A DNA stretch of 64,000 nt, taken from JAFAHD01 sp963772515. GTDB taxonomy: Bacteria; Vulcanimicrobiota; Vulcanimicrobiia; Eremiobacterales; Eremiobacteraceae. The notes below the pieces were generated by a model. The model was not told the DNA's origin. It made no database searches and saw only the letters and a list, made by a program, of their open reading frames with translations. Shown piece by piece: positions 19,603-28,737 of this stretch. The stretch lies in contig CAVYXC010000002.1 of assembly GCA_963772515.1 (NCBI GenBank), positions 1,054,001 through 1,118,000 of the forward strand, in the 5' to 3' direction. Each line of letters opens with the position of its first letter. The stretch's first letter is position 1. Made by a program: the position numbers and the translations under genes.

Positions 19603-20823
19603 TCAGGCGGCACGGCGAAGGGGCTGGTTGCCGACGAACAGCGCCGAGTACAGCGCCAAGAGCGCCCCCGCCAGGATAAAGACGGGCCGGACGGTGAGCG
19701 CTCCCACGGCGAACCCTGCGACCGCGCTCGAAAATGGCAGAGCAGCGGTGTTGAGGATCATCGACGCGCTGATCGTGCGGGCGAGCAGCCCGGGAGGCGG
19801 CGTGCGCTGGCGCAACTCGGACATCCAGATGAAGAAGCCCGCGTCCACCACGCCGGTCACGAAGAGCACGACGCATGCGAGCGCCAGCGTCGGCGTGTAC
19901 GCGAGCAGGACGAGCAGCAAGCCGATCGAGATCGACGAGGCGATGAGCGAGGCGCCGCGCGGGTACGGCCAGCGGCCGGTGCCGAGCGCGATGCTGGCCA
20001 GCAGCGATCCGACCGCAGCCGCCGCCAGCATGAAGCCTTGGCCGGCTGCGCCGGTGCCGAACGCGTCTTTGCTCAAGAACGCCAAACCGACGACGCAAAT
20101 CCCGAAGAGGAAGTTGCCGACGGTGACCAAGAGCGTCAACCCGCGCAGCACCGGCTGTTTGATGATATAACGCGCGCCGGCAAGCTCTTCGCCGAGCGAC
20201 AGCTCTCTCGCCGCGGGCGGAATGCCGCTGTCGATCGCTGTGGCCGGAATGAACGACGCGATCGCCAAGAACAGCACGAAGCACAGCGCGCCGATCGCCA
20301 TCGTCCAGTTGGTCCCCAAGCTTGCGGTGACCACGCCCGCAAGAGCGGGCCCCGCGATTCCGGCGAGCTGATACAGCGACGAGTCGACGGCGAACGCCGT
20401 CACGATCAATTCCTCGGGCACCATCGTCGGCAGATAGACGCGCATCCCGACGATGGTGATGGTGCTTGAGATAGCGGCCAGGCACGCGAGCCCGGCGAGC
20501 AGCCAGATATTGAGCACGTGGCCGAATCCGGCGATCGCGATCCCGCCGACGCACAGCGCGCGTACGAGGTTGTCCGCGAGCATCAGCGGCTTCCGGGGAT
20601 AGCGATCCAGCAGCGAAGCCGCAAAGAAACCGGCCGCGATCACGCCTCCGGTGTAGGCCATGAGCACAAGACCAGTGGCGGTGGCGCTATGCGTCAGCTC
20701 GAGCGCGGCCCAGAGCAGGCCGAACGAGACGAATTGATCGCCCAGGCGCGCGAACGTCTGCGCCGCCACGAGCAACGCGACGGCGCGATCGGCGAACAGC
20801 ACGCGATAGCGGCTGAGGCTCAA
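19603..20823 (-). CDS. MFS transporter (12 helices, enterobactin-exporter-like)
   Basis: A 406-aa major-facilitator transporter. The protein is almost wholly hydrophobic with about 12 membrane helices and a central cytoplasmic loop around residues 185-215 (ARELSLGEELAGARYIIKQP). The DRYPRKPLM loop between helices 2 and 3 is the family motif-A position. This arrangement resembles the MFS_3/EntS group of exporters. The neighbours are phosphomannomutase (9-nt gap upstream) and NagA (downstream), so an operon with sugar-phosphate genes is likely. Substrate is unknown. Confidence 0.85.
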   Translation of the reverse strand: MSLSRYRVLFADRAVALLVAAQTFARLGDQFVSFGLLWAALELTHSATATGLVLMAYTGGVIAAGFFAASLLDRYPRKPLMLADNLVRALCVGGIAIAGFGHVLNIWLLAGLACLAAISSTITIVGMRVYLPTMVPEELIVTAFAVDSSLYQLAGIAGPALAGVVTASLGTNWTMAIGALCFVLFLAIASFIPATAIDSGIPPAARELSLGEELAGARYIIKQPVLRGLTLLVTVGNFLFGICVVGLAFLSKDAFGTGAAGQGFMLAAAAVGSLLASIALGTGRWPYPRGASLIASSISIGLLLVLLAYTPTLALACVVLFVTGVVDAGFFIWMSELRQRTPPPGLLARTISASMILNTAALPFSSAVAGFAVGALTVRPVFILAGALLALYSALFVGNQPLRRAA

Positions 20824-20832
20824 GTGTGAAGG

Positions 20833-22167
20833 CTAGCCATGGATGATCGACAGGAGCTGATCGCGCTTGACCGCCAGCGTCGCCGCGTCGTCCGCTTCGA
20901 CGTTGAGCCGAAGCAGCGGTTCGGTGTTCGAGGGCCGGATGTTCGCCCACCATGTCGGATACTGAATCGTCAGCCCGTCAAGATGGTCGACCTGCGCGTC
21001 GGCGAACCGCCGCTCCAGTTCGGCGAGCTTGGCCGCCGCGTCGCCGACCATGCTGTTGATCTCGCCGCTGCGCACGCGCGTGTCGATCGGGCGCAGCAGC
21101 TCGCTCACCGGTTTGTTCTCGAGCGACAACAGTTCGAGCACGAACAGCAGCGCGATCATGCCGGAATCCGCGAAGTAGTTGTCGCGGAAGTAGAAATGCC
21201 CAGAATGCTCGCCGCCGAAGATCGCGTCCTGCTCGCGCATGATCGCCTTGATGTGCGAGTGCCCGACGCGCGTGCGCACCGGCGCGCCGCCGCTGGCCGC
21301 GATGACCTCAGGCACCGAGCGCGAACAGATCAGGTTGTAGAGGATCGTGGCGTGCGGGTGCGTGCGCAGCAAGTTCTTTGCGACCAGCGCGGTGACCATG
21401 TCGCCGCCGACAAGAGTCCCGTGTTCGTCGGTGATGAAGACGCGGTCGGCATCGCCGTCGAACGCGGCGCCGAGATCCGCGCCCTGTTTCACGACCGCGC
21501 CTTGCAGCGCGGTCATGTTCTCGGGTTCGATCGGGCTCGCCGGGTGGTTCGGGAACGTGCCGTCGAGTTCGAAGTACAGCGGCACGAGCTGCACGGGCAG
21601 GTGTCTGAAGACCGCCGGTACGATGAGACCGGCCATGCCGTTGCCCGCGTCGACGACCACCTTGAGCGGTTTGATCGTCTCGACGTCGATGAACGACAGG
21701 CAATGCTGGACGAATGCGGGCAGCGGATCGCGCGCGCTGATCGTGCCGGGTTTTGGCGCCGGCACGAATCGATCGGCCAACGCGAGATCGCGGATCGCGA
21801 ACACGCCGGTCTCGCCGGACATCGCGATCGCGTTCTCGCGGGTCAGCTTGAACCCGTTATAGTCCTTGGGATTGTGCGAGGCCGTGATCATCACGCCGGC
21901 CGAATAGCCGAAATGCCCGATCGCGAAGTACAGCTCATCGGTCGAGGTCAGACCCAGATCGACGACATCGGCTCCCTGGAGCGTCGCGCCTTTGGCGAAC
22001 GCCTTGAATAACGGCTCAGACGACAGGCGCATGTCGCGTCCAACCGCGACCGCCGGTGCGTGTAGGTAGTCCACGACCGCGCGGCCGATCCGGAAGGCGA
22101 CGTCCTCGTTAAGCTCGGCTGGGTAGATGCCGCGGATGTCGTAGCTCTTGAAAATGCCAGGGTTCAA
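20833..22167 (-). CDS. manB: Phosphomannomutase/phosphoglucomutase
   Basis: An alpha-D-phosphohexomutase of 444 aa from the TTG start. It interconverts the 1- and 6-phosphates of mannose or glucose for sugar nucleotide supply. The N-terminus NPGIFKSYDIRGIYP is typical. The catalytic phosphoserine is in ITASHNPKDYNGFK, the Mg-binding loop is DGDADR, the sugar-recognition loop is GGEHSGHFYF, and the phosphate-binding loop is RPSNTEPLLRL. An upstream in-frame ATG (22248) would add 27 residues that only shadow the preceding microprotein gene. The TTG at 22167 overlaps the microprotein stop (ATTGA), implying translational coupling. Confidence 0.9.
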   Translation of the reverse strand: MNPGIFKSYDIRGIYPAELNEDVAFRIGRAVVDYLHAPAVAVGRDMRLSSEPLFKAFAKGATLQGADVVDLGLTSTDELYFAIGHFGYSAGVMITASHNPKDYNGFKLTRENAIAMSGETGVFAIRDLALADRFVPAPKPGTISARDPLPAFVQHCLSFIDVETIKPLKVVVDAGNGMAGLIVPAVFRHLPVQLVPLYFELDGTFPNHPASPIEPENMTALQGAVVKQGADLGAAFDGDADRVFITDEHGTLVGGDMVTALVAKNLLRTHPHATILYNLICSRSVPEVIAASGGAPVRTRVGHSHIKAIMREQDAIFGGEHSGHFYFRDNYFADSGMIALLFVLELLSLENKPVSELLRPIDTRVRSGEINSMVGDAAAKLAELERRFADAQVDHLDGLTIQYPTWWANIRPSNTEPLLRLNVEADDAATLAVKRDQLLSIIHG

Positions 22168-22268
22168 TGCGCACCGTTGAGCAGGGCGTAGCGGTGCAGC
22201 CACCAGATCGCGAAGATGGCCAGCGCGAGCAAGAGCAGCAGGCGCCACAGTTTCGGCGGCTTATCCAT
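22164..22268 (-). CDS. 34-aa single-pass membrane microprotein coupled to phosphomannomutase
   Basis: A short open frame encodes a positively charged start (MDKPPKLWR), a hydrophobic helix of about 16 residues (LLLLLALAIFAIWWLH) and a short polar tail ending in NGAH. The stop TGA overlaps the TTG start of phosphomannomutase. The composition is that of a real single-span protein rather than noise, and its stop defines a sensible start for the next gene, which otherwise needs a long unlikely extension. No strong Shine-Dalgarno is visible. It belongs to no family I recognise. It could act only as a translational leader peptide. Confidence 0.6.
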   Translation of the reverse strand: MDKPPKLWRLLLLLALAIFAIWWLHRYALLNGAH

Positions 22269-22306
22269 GGCGCCCCAGCTTGAACGAGGCTTGACGGCAG
22301 CCCTGT

Positions 22307-24052
22307 TTACTTCGGCGGTATATGTTTGGCGTTTCGGAACTGGTCATTAGGCTCGAGCACGATGCGCGAGTTCGGGTAATCGAAGTACAGATTGAAGTAG
22401 TGGAGCAATCCGTAGCCGACCAACCCATCCAAGTCCTGACCGCCCCAGTGGGACTGCGCATCGATGACGGTTGCGATGAAGTTCTGGAAGGGCACGCCGA
22501 AAACGACCTGCCTGATCTGGACCGGGTACGCTTTCGCCACTCCGCCGACAACGCCGAGATACATCGACGGCACGTAGATCTGCACGGTTTTGCCCAAACC
22601 GACATCCCGCGTCTCGGCCGGATGTGCAGCGGTGAACTTCGGAAAGATGGTGACGCCGCCCGCTACGACATCGAGGGCCTGACCGCCGCGGATGACCGGA
22701 AGCACGTCGGCGCCCGCGCCTGTGTCGAGGATGAAATCATCGCTTGCGACGTCGCCGACCGACACGCTGATATAAGGGACGAGGTCGTCCAAGCGCACCG
22801 GCAAAGTCAACGCGGTCTGCGGCATGGGCATCGTCCCCGGCGGGTATGCCGTCACCTGACCCTTGTCGTAGTCGACTTTCAGGCCGACGCTATCGATGAA
22901 GTCGAAGCCGAGCAGCCCGACGACCTGTTCGGTATCGGCGGTGCGCATCTGGAAAGAGACGGGATATGCCGCGAAGTTCCTCATCACCAGGTCGCCGATA
23001 TGCATCTCCGGCACCTTCACGAGCGCCGCGTGCGTGGGACTCTCGACGCTTTCGCCTCCCCCGCCGTAGATCGGCAGGCCGAGCTGCGCCACCACGTCCC
23101 TGTCCAAAAAGACCCCGCTCGCGCCCGAGTCGAGCGCGAGGTCGAGCCCGCGCCCATTGATCGTGACGCGCACGACGATGTGGCTCTTGGTTGCGCCTGA
23201 AGGCAGTCCCGTGTACTGATCGTAGAGGATCTGTTTCGTGGTCATGATGGGCATGCTGACCGGAAGGCTGACGCTCGTCGCGCCCGCGGGGAACTGGACG
23301 AGATCCGAGCGCGACGACGGCAGATTCAGCTGCGATGCAGACACGGGGGCGTTGACGCGCAGCGAGGTGAGCGTGGCCGTCTCATCGTCCCACGAGAGCC
23401 CATTCGAATACACGGCCTTGAACGGGACAGTCGCGCCGCTGACGCTGCGGAAATCGCTGAACGTCGAGGTCGTGCGATAGCCGTCAAAGACCGATTCTTC
23501 GCGGGTTTCGAGGCCGCTGGACTTGTCGATAAAAAGCCAGCGCGGGGTGTCGCTTTGGGTGCGGACCTCGATGACGTATGCAGCCGCCGGCGCCGTCACT
23601 TCGCCGAGCAGCTTGATGGCATCGCTGCTCGCCCCGGCGCGGACGCTTGCCATCACTTGATCGAAATCGTCGTTTTCGTGATGGACGTTGCCCATGATGA
23701 CGACGATGCCATTGAAGTTCTGCCGCCAGCGCACACCGCCGATGCGGCCGCTCTGGCTGACGAACGGTCCGACGTGTTGGGTGGTCTTGAAGTCCTTGCC
23801 GGACCAGACTGTCGACGCGGTCCGCTCAGCGCCATTGACGACCATCGACCACTCCTCGATCCGCGTCGGAAATGAATCGAGCTGTTTCCCCTCAGCCTTC
23901 GCATTGAGCGCGATGACCTGCGCGAGCGTCGCAGTCGTAGAGGTGATGCCGTCAGGCGGATCCGTTCGAGTGTCGATGCTCGGTTCTGCCGACGTGAGCG
24001 CCGGCAGCATGGCAAAAAACGCCGATGCCAACAAGACGCGTAAGAGCTTCAT
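22307..24052 (-). CDS. Exported retropepsin-like aspartic protease with two D-(S/T)-G sites
   Basis: A 581-aa secreted protein. The signal peptide (MKLLRVLLASAFFAMLPALT, then SAEP) is followed by about 250 residues resembling a lipoprotein-sorting or LolA-like beta domain (IEEWSMVVNGAER, PRWLFIDKSSGLE). Two retropepsin-like modules follow: the first with LALDSGASGVFLD, the second with FILDTGAGADVLPV. Each has a GLLGFDF or GLVGYGLL flap-type strand later. One Asp from each half could form a pepsin-like pair. The start at 24052 is chosen because the signal peptide begins there; the longer frame upstream shadows the GNAT gene. The substrate is unknown. Confidence 0.78.
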   Translation of the reverse strand: MKLLRVLLASAFFAMLPALTSAEPSIDTRTDPPDGITSTTATLAQVIALNAKAEGKQLDSFPTRIEEWSMVVNGAERTASTVWSGKDFKTTQHVGPFVSQSGRIGGVRWRQNFNGIVVIMGNVHHENDDFDQVMASVRAGASSDAIKLLGEVTAPAAAYVIEVRTQSDTPRWLFIDKSSGLETREESVFDGYRTTSTFSDFRSVSGATVPFKAVYSNGLSWDDETATLTSLRVNAPVSASQLNLPSSRSDLVQFPAGATSVSLPVSMPIMTTKQILYDQYTGLPSGATKSHIVVRVTINGRGLDLALDSGASGVFLDRDVVAQLGLPIYGGGGESVESPTHAALVKVPEMHIGDLVMRNFAAYPVSFQMRTADTEQVVGLLGFDFIDSVGLKVDYDKGQVTAYPPGTMPMPQTALTLPVRLDDLVPYISVSVGDVASDDFILDTGAGADVLPVIRGGQALDVVAGGVTIFPKFTAAHPAETRDVGLGKTVQIYVPSMYLGVVGGVAKAYPVQIRQVVFGVPFQNFIATVIDAQSHWGGQDLDGLVGYGLLHYFNLYFDYPNSRIVLEPNDQFRNAKHIPPK

Positions 24053-24104
24053 GTCTGGTGCCCTCTTCGCGCCGGACCTTCGCGCTGTCGAGCCGGAGCG
24101 CCCT

Positions 24105-24607
24105 TTAGGGCAGTTGGAGCTCGTACGTACGGTCGCAGACGCTCGAGGGGCTGGGCCCGCGCTTCCAGCCGGTGGATTCGTAGATGTGCACGGCGGCTTC
24201 GAACTGCGCGCGCGTCTCGAGGTCGAGCGTGCGCAATCGACGTCGTATGGCTTCATCAACCATCAACTGGAGCAGCGCCTTACCGACGCCGCGGCCGCGC
24301 GCGCTTTGCTCGACGAAGAGCTTGGAGATGCGTCCGCTGCCGTCGCCTCGGTCGCGCAGCGCGATCGAGCCGACGATGCGGCCGTCGTTCTCGGCTACGT
24401 ATTCGGCGATCGCTGGATCGCCGGAGCGCCCGAACTCCATCGCGTCGGCGTCGAGGCCGTGCGGTTCCGGCTCGATCCCGAACGAGCGCAGAATTTCGAA
24501 TATCAGCGCGACGACGGCATCGCGATCCGCGGCCGTCGCGCAGCGGAAGATGACAGGACCGCCTTCTGGCGGTCCATGCACGTCGACGGCCGGTGTGCGG
24601 TCATCGA

Positions 24608-24611
<4 letters not shown>
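24105..24611 (-). CDS. GNAT-family N-acetyltransferase
   Basis: A 168-aa acetyltransferase. After a 20-residue lead it has the GNAT N-terminal fold IFRCATAADRDAVVAL, then IVGSIALRDRGDGSGRISKLFVE and the acetyl-CoA pyrophosphate loop ARGRGVGKALLQ (Q/R-x-x-G-x-G/A), and YESTGWKRG at the end. The start ATG overlaps the stop of glnA (ATGA), so it is coupled to glutamine synthetase and may use an amino-acid or glutamine-like amine, although that is only an inference. The closest layout is that of the MarR/GNAT GCN5-like amino-acid acetyltransferases. Confidence 0.8.
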
Positions 24612-26059
<1,448 letters not shown>

Positions 26060-26068
26060 CCTCCCTCT

Positions 26069-26088
26069 CGGCCGCATGCATCCGGCCG
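26069..26088 (-). promoter_or_regulatory. Second hairpin adjoining the glnA ribosome-binding site
   Basis: Perfect six-base arms CGGCCG at 26069-26074 and 26083-26088 enclose an eight-base loop. The hairpin ends just before the purine-rich RBS of glnA (CGAGAGGGAGG). It could affect ribosome access, but six GC-rich pairs in this genome can also be chance. Confidence 0.35.
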
Positions 26089-26093
26089 CTCAC

Positions 26094-26125
26094 AAAAAAG
26101 AAATCCGGAATCACGCGATCCCGGA
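26094..26125 (-). terminator. Intrinsic terminator-like hairpin in the glnA leader
   Basis: On the minus strand, arms TCCGGGATC and GATTCCGGA (26125-26117 and 26112-26104) form nine pairs with one G-U, loop GCGT, followed directly by TTTCTTTTTT. It lies between the stop of the beta-propeller gene and glnA. Only about 35 nt remain before the glnA start, too little for a normal promoter, so it either terminates the upstream gene with glnA transcribed through it, or acts as an attenuator. Confidence 0.75.
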
Positions 26126-26207
26126 AAGAGGCATGCGACGCGACGCGGCGCGGAACATTTATCCTTTGGTGTAAGCGCGTCTCAGCGCCGTTGGCCCAGC
26201 GTCGGGC

Positions 26208-26235
26208 TGTGCATAACCGAGCGCGTTGTGGATAA
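26208..26235. promoter_or_regulatory. Two DnaA-box-like sites
   Basis: TGTGGATAA (26227-26235) is the exact complement of the DnaA box TTATCCACA. TGTGCATAA (26208-26216) differs by one base. They are in the same orientation, 10 nt apart, directly after the beta-propeller stop. No dnaA, dnaN, AT-rich unwinding element or further boxes are nearby, so these may be regulatory or chance. Confidence 0.35.
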
Positions 26236-27402
26236 CTAACGCACGACGACCGCTTCTGGCTTGGATGAGGCCACGTTGATCCCGTAGACGTTTGACGGAG
26301 CGTAGCCCAACGAGCCGTCGCTCTGGATCGCGAATATCGTCACGCCGCTATTCAACACATCCGCCACGACAAGCAAGTTACCGGCGCTGCTTACGGACAG
26401 GTATGCGCTTTGCACCGCTTGGGTTTGGAACGGCGCCCCGTTCACGCGCGTCAGCGCGCCGCCAACGCCGACGCTATATGCGTCGACCGCTTGAGATCCC
26501 GCGCATGCCAAGTACAACGTCTGCCCATTGGGCCGCAGCGCGACGCCGATCGGAGCAGTCGCGGTGCCGGTGAAAAAGGAGGGGAGCAGTTGGCCCCCGG
26601 GCGAGATGGCGAAGACCGCGACGCCATTCTGAGCTTGGCTGGCGGCAAAGACAAGCCCGGTGCCGGCTGACGAGACTGCGATGCCTTGGAACGTCGTGGC
26701 CACGCCATTTGTCGCCATCGAAAGGTTTGTCAACGTACCGCCCCCGCCGACGGTGAACTCGGAAATTCCCGTGTTTCCGGCTGTGTTCGTGACGTAGAGA
26801 GTTGAGCCGTTGGGTGAGAATGCGCACGTCGCCGGCGTATTGAGGCCGTTCTGCGTCGGCAAGGTGGCGTTCACGAACGTGAGCGCGCCATTGCCTGCGA
26901 TGGAATACGTTTCCACCTGGCTGCTGCTGCTGTCGACGACCGCTGCGAACGTGCTCGCGGGGTTGATGCAAATGCCTTGCGGCAACGTGCCGGCCGTCTT
27001 GACCGCGGGCAGGGGCGCGTTCAGCGTACCATCTCCGTTGACGGGGAATGCGCTGACGCTGCTGGCGTCGTAGTTCACCTCGTACAGGATCGTTTCGCCA
27101 TTCGCGAGCGCCAAGCCGAACGGTGCGCCTGACACGCTGTTATCGGTCCCGAAATAGGGCGAATTTGGAAGTGGCGATGGTATGCCGCCGGATGCGATCG
27201 GCGCCGAGTTGAATGCCGCGACCTTGTTCGGGTTGGTGCCGGCGTTGACGTAATAGATGCCGGCGGGGATCGGCGGGGTCGGCGTCGGGTTGGTGTTGCC
27301 GCCGGGCCCGGTGCTCCCCGAACCCGTACAACCGGCGCCGACGGCGACTGCGCCGATCAATCCGACGACGACGCACAGCTGGAAGAGATGCTCTCGTTTC
27401 AT
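26236..27402 (-). CDS. Lipoprotein with seven-bladed beta-propeller (lactonase-like)
   Basis: A 388-aa lipoprotein. The signal peptide ends with lipobox GAGC around residue 25, then a Gly/Thr/Pro linker (TPTPPIP). The rest is a repetitive beta-propeller of the 6-phosphogluconolactonase/YVTN type: blades start with phrases such as GLALANGETILYEVNYD, ICINPASTFAAVVDSSS, FSPNGSTLYVTN, and ALRPNGQTLYLACAG. No catalytic activity can be assumed; surface propellers often act in binding. The ATG at 27402 precedes the lipoprotein signal; upstream in-frame sequence shadows mutM. Downstream lies the glnA terminator-like hairpin. Confidence 0.82.
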   Translation of the reverse strand: MKREHLFQLCVVVGLIGAVAVGAGCTGSGSTGPGGNTNPTPTPPIPAGIYYVNAGTNPNKVAAFNSAPIASGGIPSPLPNSPYFGTDNSVSGAPFGLALANGETILYEVNYDASSVSAFPVNGDGTLNAPLPAVKTAGTLPQGICINPASTFAAVVDSSSSQVETYSIAGNGALTFVNATLPTQNGLNTPATCAFSPNGSTLYVTNTAGNTGISEFTVGGGGTLTNLSMATNGVATTFQGIAVSSAGTGLVFAASQAQNGVAVFAISPGGQLLPSFFTGTATAPIGVALRPNGQTLYLACAGSQAVDAYSVGVGGALTRVNGAPFQTQAVQSAYLSVSSAGNLLVVADVLNSGVTIFAIQSDGSLGYAPSNVYGINVASSKPEAVVVR

Positions 27403-27427
27403 GCGGGGCGGTTCTGCGTCGCCATAT

Positions 27428-28249
27428 CTAAACCTGGCACGCGCGGCAGTAGTAGGTCGCCTCGCCGCCCGGGTGCACGACCGAGATGCGGTGCCCGCAG
27501 CGCGGACATTCGGTCTTCTTGCGGCCATGGATCTTCATGAAGCCGCGATCTTGTTTGTGCAAAGGATGCTTGCGATCCGCATACTGGCGCGCGGTGATCG
27601 CCAGCGCGTCACGCAGCGTCGTGCGCATCGCGTCGTACAACGCACGCCGCTGCGTGTCGTCCAGCGTCCCCGCGCGGCGCAGCGGCCGCAGCCGCGCGGC
27701 GAACAGGATCTCATCGGCGTACGCGTTGCCGATGCCTGAGACGAATGCTTGATTGCGCAGCACGTTCTTGAGCTCGCCGCGGTGCCGGCGCAGCCGCGCG
27801 GCGAACTCGTCATACGTCAGCTCGGGGTCGAGAGCGTCGGGGCCGAGCTGGGTGAACGACGGCACGTCCGTGTCAGGATACGCGGTCAAGTAGATGCGCG
27901 CCATAAGGGTCGAGTCCAAGAAGCGGATGTCCATCGCTTTCGACAGCTGCAACGTGAAGCACGTGGCGGGAAGCGCGGGCGCCGCGCGGCTGCACACCGC
28001 GAAGCGGCCCCCGAGCATCGGGTTGACGACGAGCTGCTTATCGAATCCGGCGAAAGAGAAGATGAGGAACTTTCCACGCCGGCGCACGCCGGCGATGGTT
28101 TTGCCCGCCAACTCGCGGGCGAATTCCAGCGGCGGATAACGGATGATGAACGCGCGCTTCGGATCGAGGACGACGTGCAGGATCGTAGCGCCTGCGCCGT
28201 GTTTGTCCAACGTCTCGCGCAGCAGCTCGAGTTCGGGCAGCTCAGGCAT
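27428..28249 (-). CDS. mutM: Formamidopyrimidine-DNA glycosylase
   Basis: A 273-aa Fpg/Nei-family repair glycosylase removing oxidised purines such as 8-oxoguanine. The N-terminus MPELPELE supplies the catalytic Pro2 and Glu3. The beta-hairpin RRRGKFLIF carries the conserved Lys. The helix-two-turn-helix is in NQAFVSGIGNAYADEIL with the Asn essential for DNA contact. The C-terminal zinc finger has CPRC and CRAC pairs. Length is normal. It lies 25 nt upstream of the propeller lipoprotein gene, perhaps in one transcript. Confidence 0.93.
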   Translation of the reverse strand: MPELPELELLRETLDKHGAGATILHVVLDPKRAFIIRYPPLEFARELAGKTIAGVRRRGKFLIFSFAGFDKQLVVNPMLGGRFAVCSRAAPALPATCFTLQLSKAMDIRFLDSTLMARIYLTAYPDTDVPSFTQLGPDALDPELTYDEFAARLRRHRGELKNVLRNQAFVSGIGNAYADEILFAARLRPLRRAGTLDDTQRRALYDAMRTTLRDALAITARQYADRKHPLHKQDRGFMKIHGRKKTECPRCGHRISVVHPGGEATYYCRACQV

Positions 28250-28267
28250 GCACGCGCGGCCTGTGGT

Positions 28268-28612
28268 TCAGCTCGAAGGGTACATCAAGATGGTGACTGG
28301 GTAGTTCTGACCTTCCGTCGTGACGTCGACCGCCACCGCGGGGCCGTTGAGCCCCGGCGCCGATGCGTAGACGCTTTGCGGTCCGACCGGCACCTGCACG
28401 ATCGTGCATGTGCCGCCGGCGGCGGTGGTGCAGTTCCCGGTCGGTCCGGTGTTGAGGATGACGAGCGCGCCGACCACGGGCTGATTGTTGCTGGCCAGCA
28501 CGACGGTCGCCGTGACCGTGCCGAACTTCTGCACGCCGATGGCGTTGGGATTGGGGCAGCCCGTGAGCCCGAGCGCGGCCAGACAGACGGCCGCAAGCAC
28601 AGCGTGACGCAT
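28268..28612 (-). CDS. Small lipoprotein with a carboxypeptidase-regulatory-like beta domain
   Basis: A 114-aa lipoprotein. The signal peptide ends with LTGC at residues 16-19. The remaining 95 residues form beta strands of the CarboxypepD_reg/transthyretin-like type: GTVTATVVLASNNQPVVGAL, PTGNCTTAAGGTCTI, and a VTTEGQNYPVTILMY ending. Such domains modify surface proteins or bind carbohydrate but give no specific function. The ATG 28612 is followed immediately by the lipoprotein signal; a longer frame upstream is less likely. It lies 18 nt upstream of mutM in the same direction. Confidence 0.7.
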   Translation of the reverse strand: MRHAVLAAVCLAALGLTGCPNPNAIGVQKFGTVTATVVLASNNQPVVGALVILNTGPTGNCTTAAGGTCTIVQVPVGPQSVYASAPGLNGPAVAVDVTTEGQNYPVTILMYPSS

Positions 28613-28663
28613 GGGGGTCGGTTTGGCGCAGGCCCAGGGGAGCCCTGGCGCTCGGAAAGTGCG

Positions 28664-28692
28664 TTGCACCGGCGCCCCCAGCGGGGTATACT
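28664..28692 (+). promoter_or_regulatory. Sigma70-type promoter of the TPR gene
   Basis: TTGCAC (28664-28669) and TATACT (28687-28692) are separated by exactly 17 bp. Transcription would begin near 28699, leaving about 40 nt of leader before the TPR gene. This is the cleanest promoter in the window. Confidence 0.7.
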
Positions 28693-28737
28693 TCAAGGTA
28701 CACGGGCGCGCACACCGCTAAAGCGAGTATTGACGCC

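Noticed and set aside
19565..20554. First half of the 701-codon minus-strand frame ending in nagA
   Set aside because: It shadows the MFS transporter in another frame; its composition is Arg/Ala/Asp, without helices.
26208..26235. Chromosomal origin
   Set aside because: Only two boxes, no AT-rich region, no dnaA or dnaN, no gidA/rnpA; not enough for oriC.
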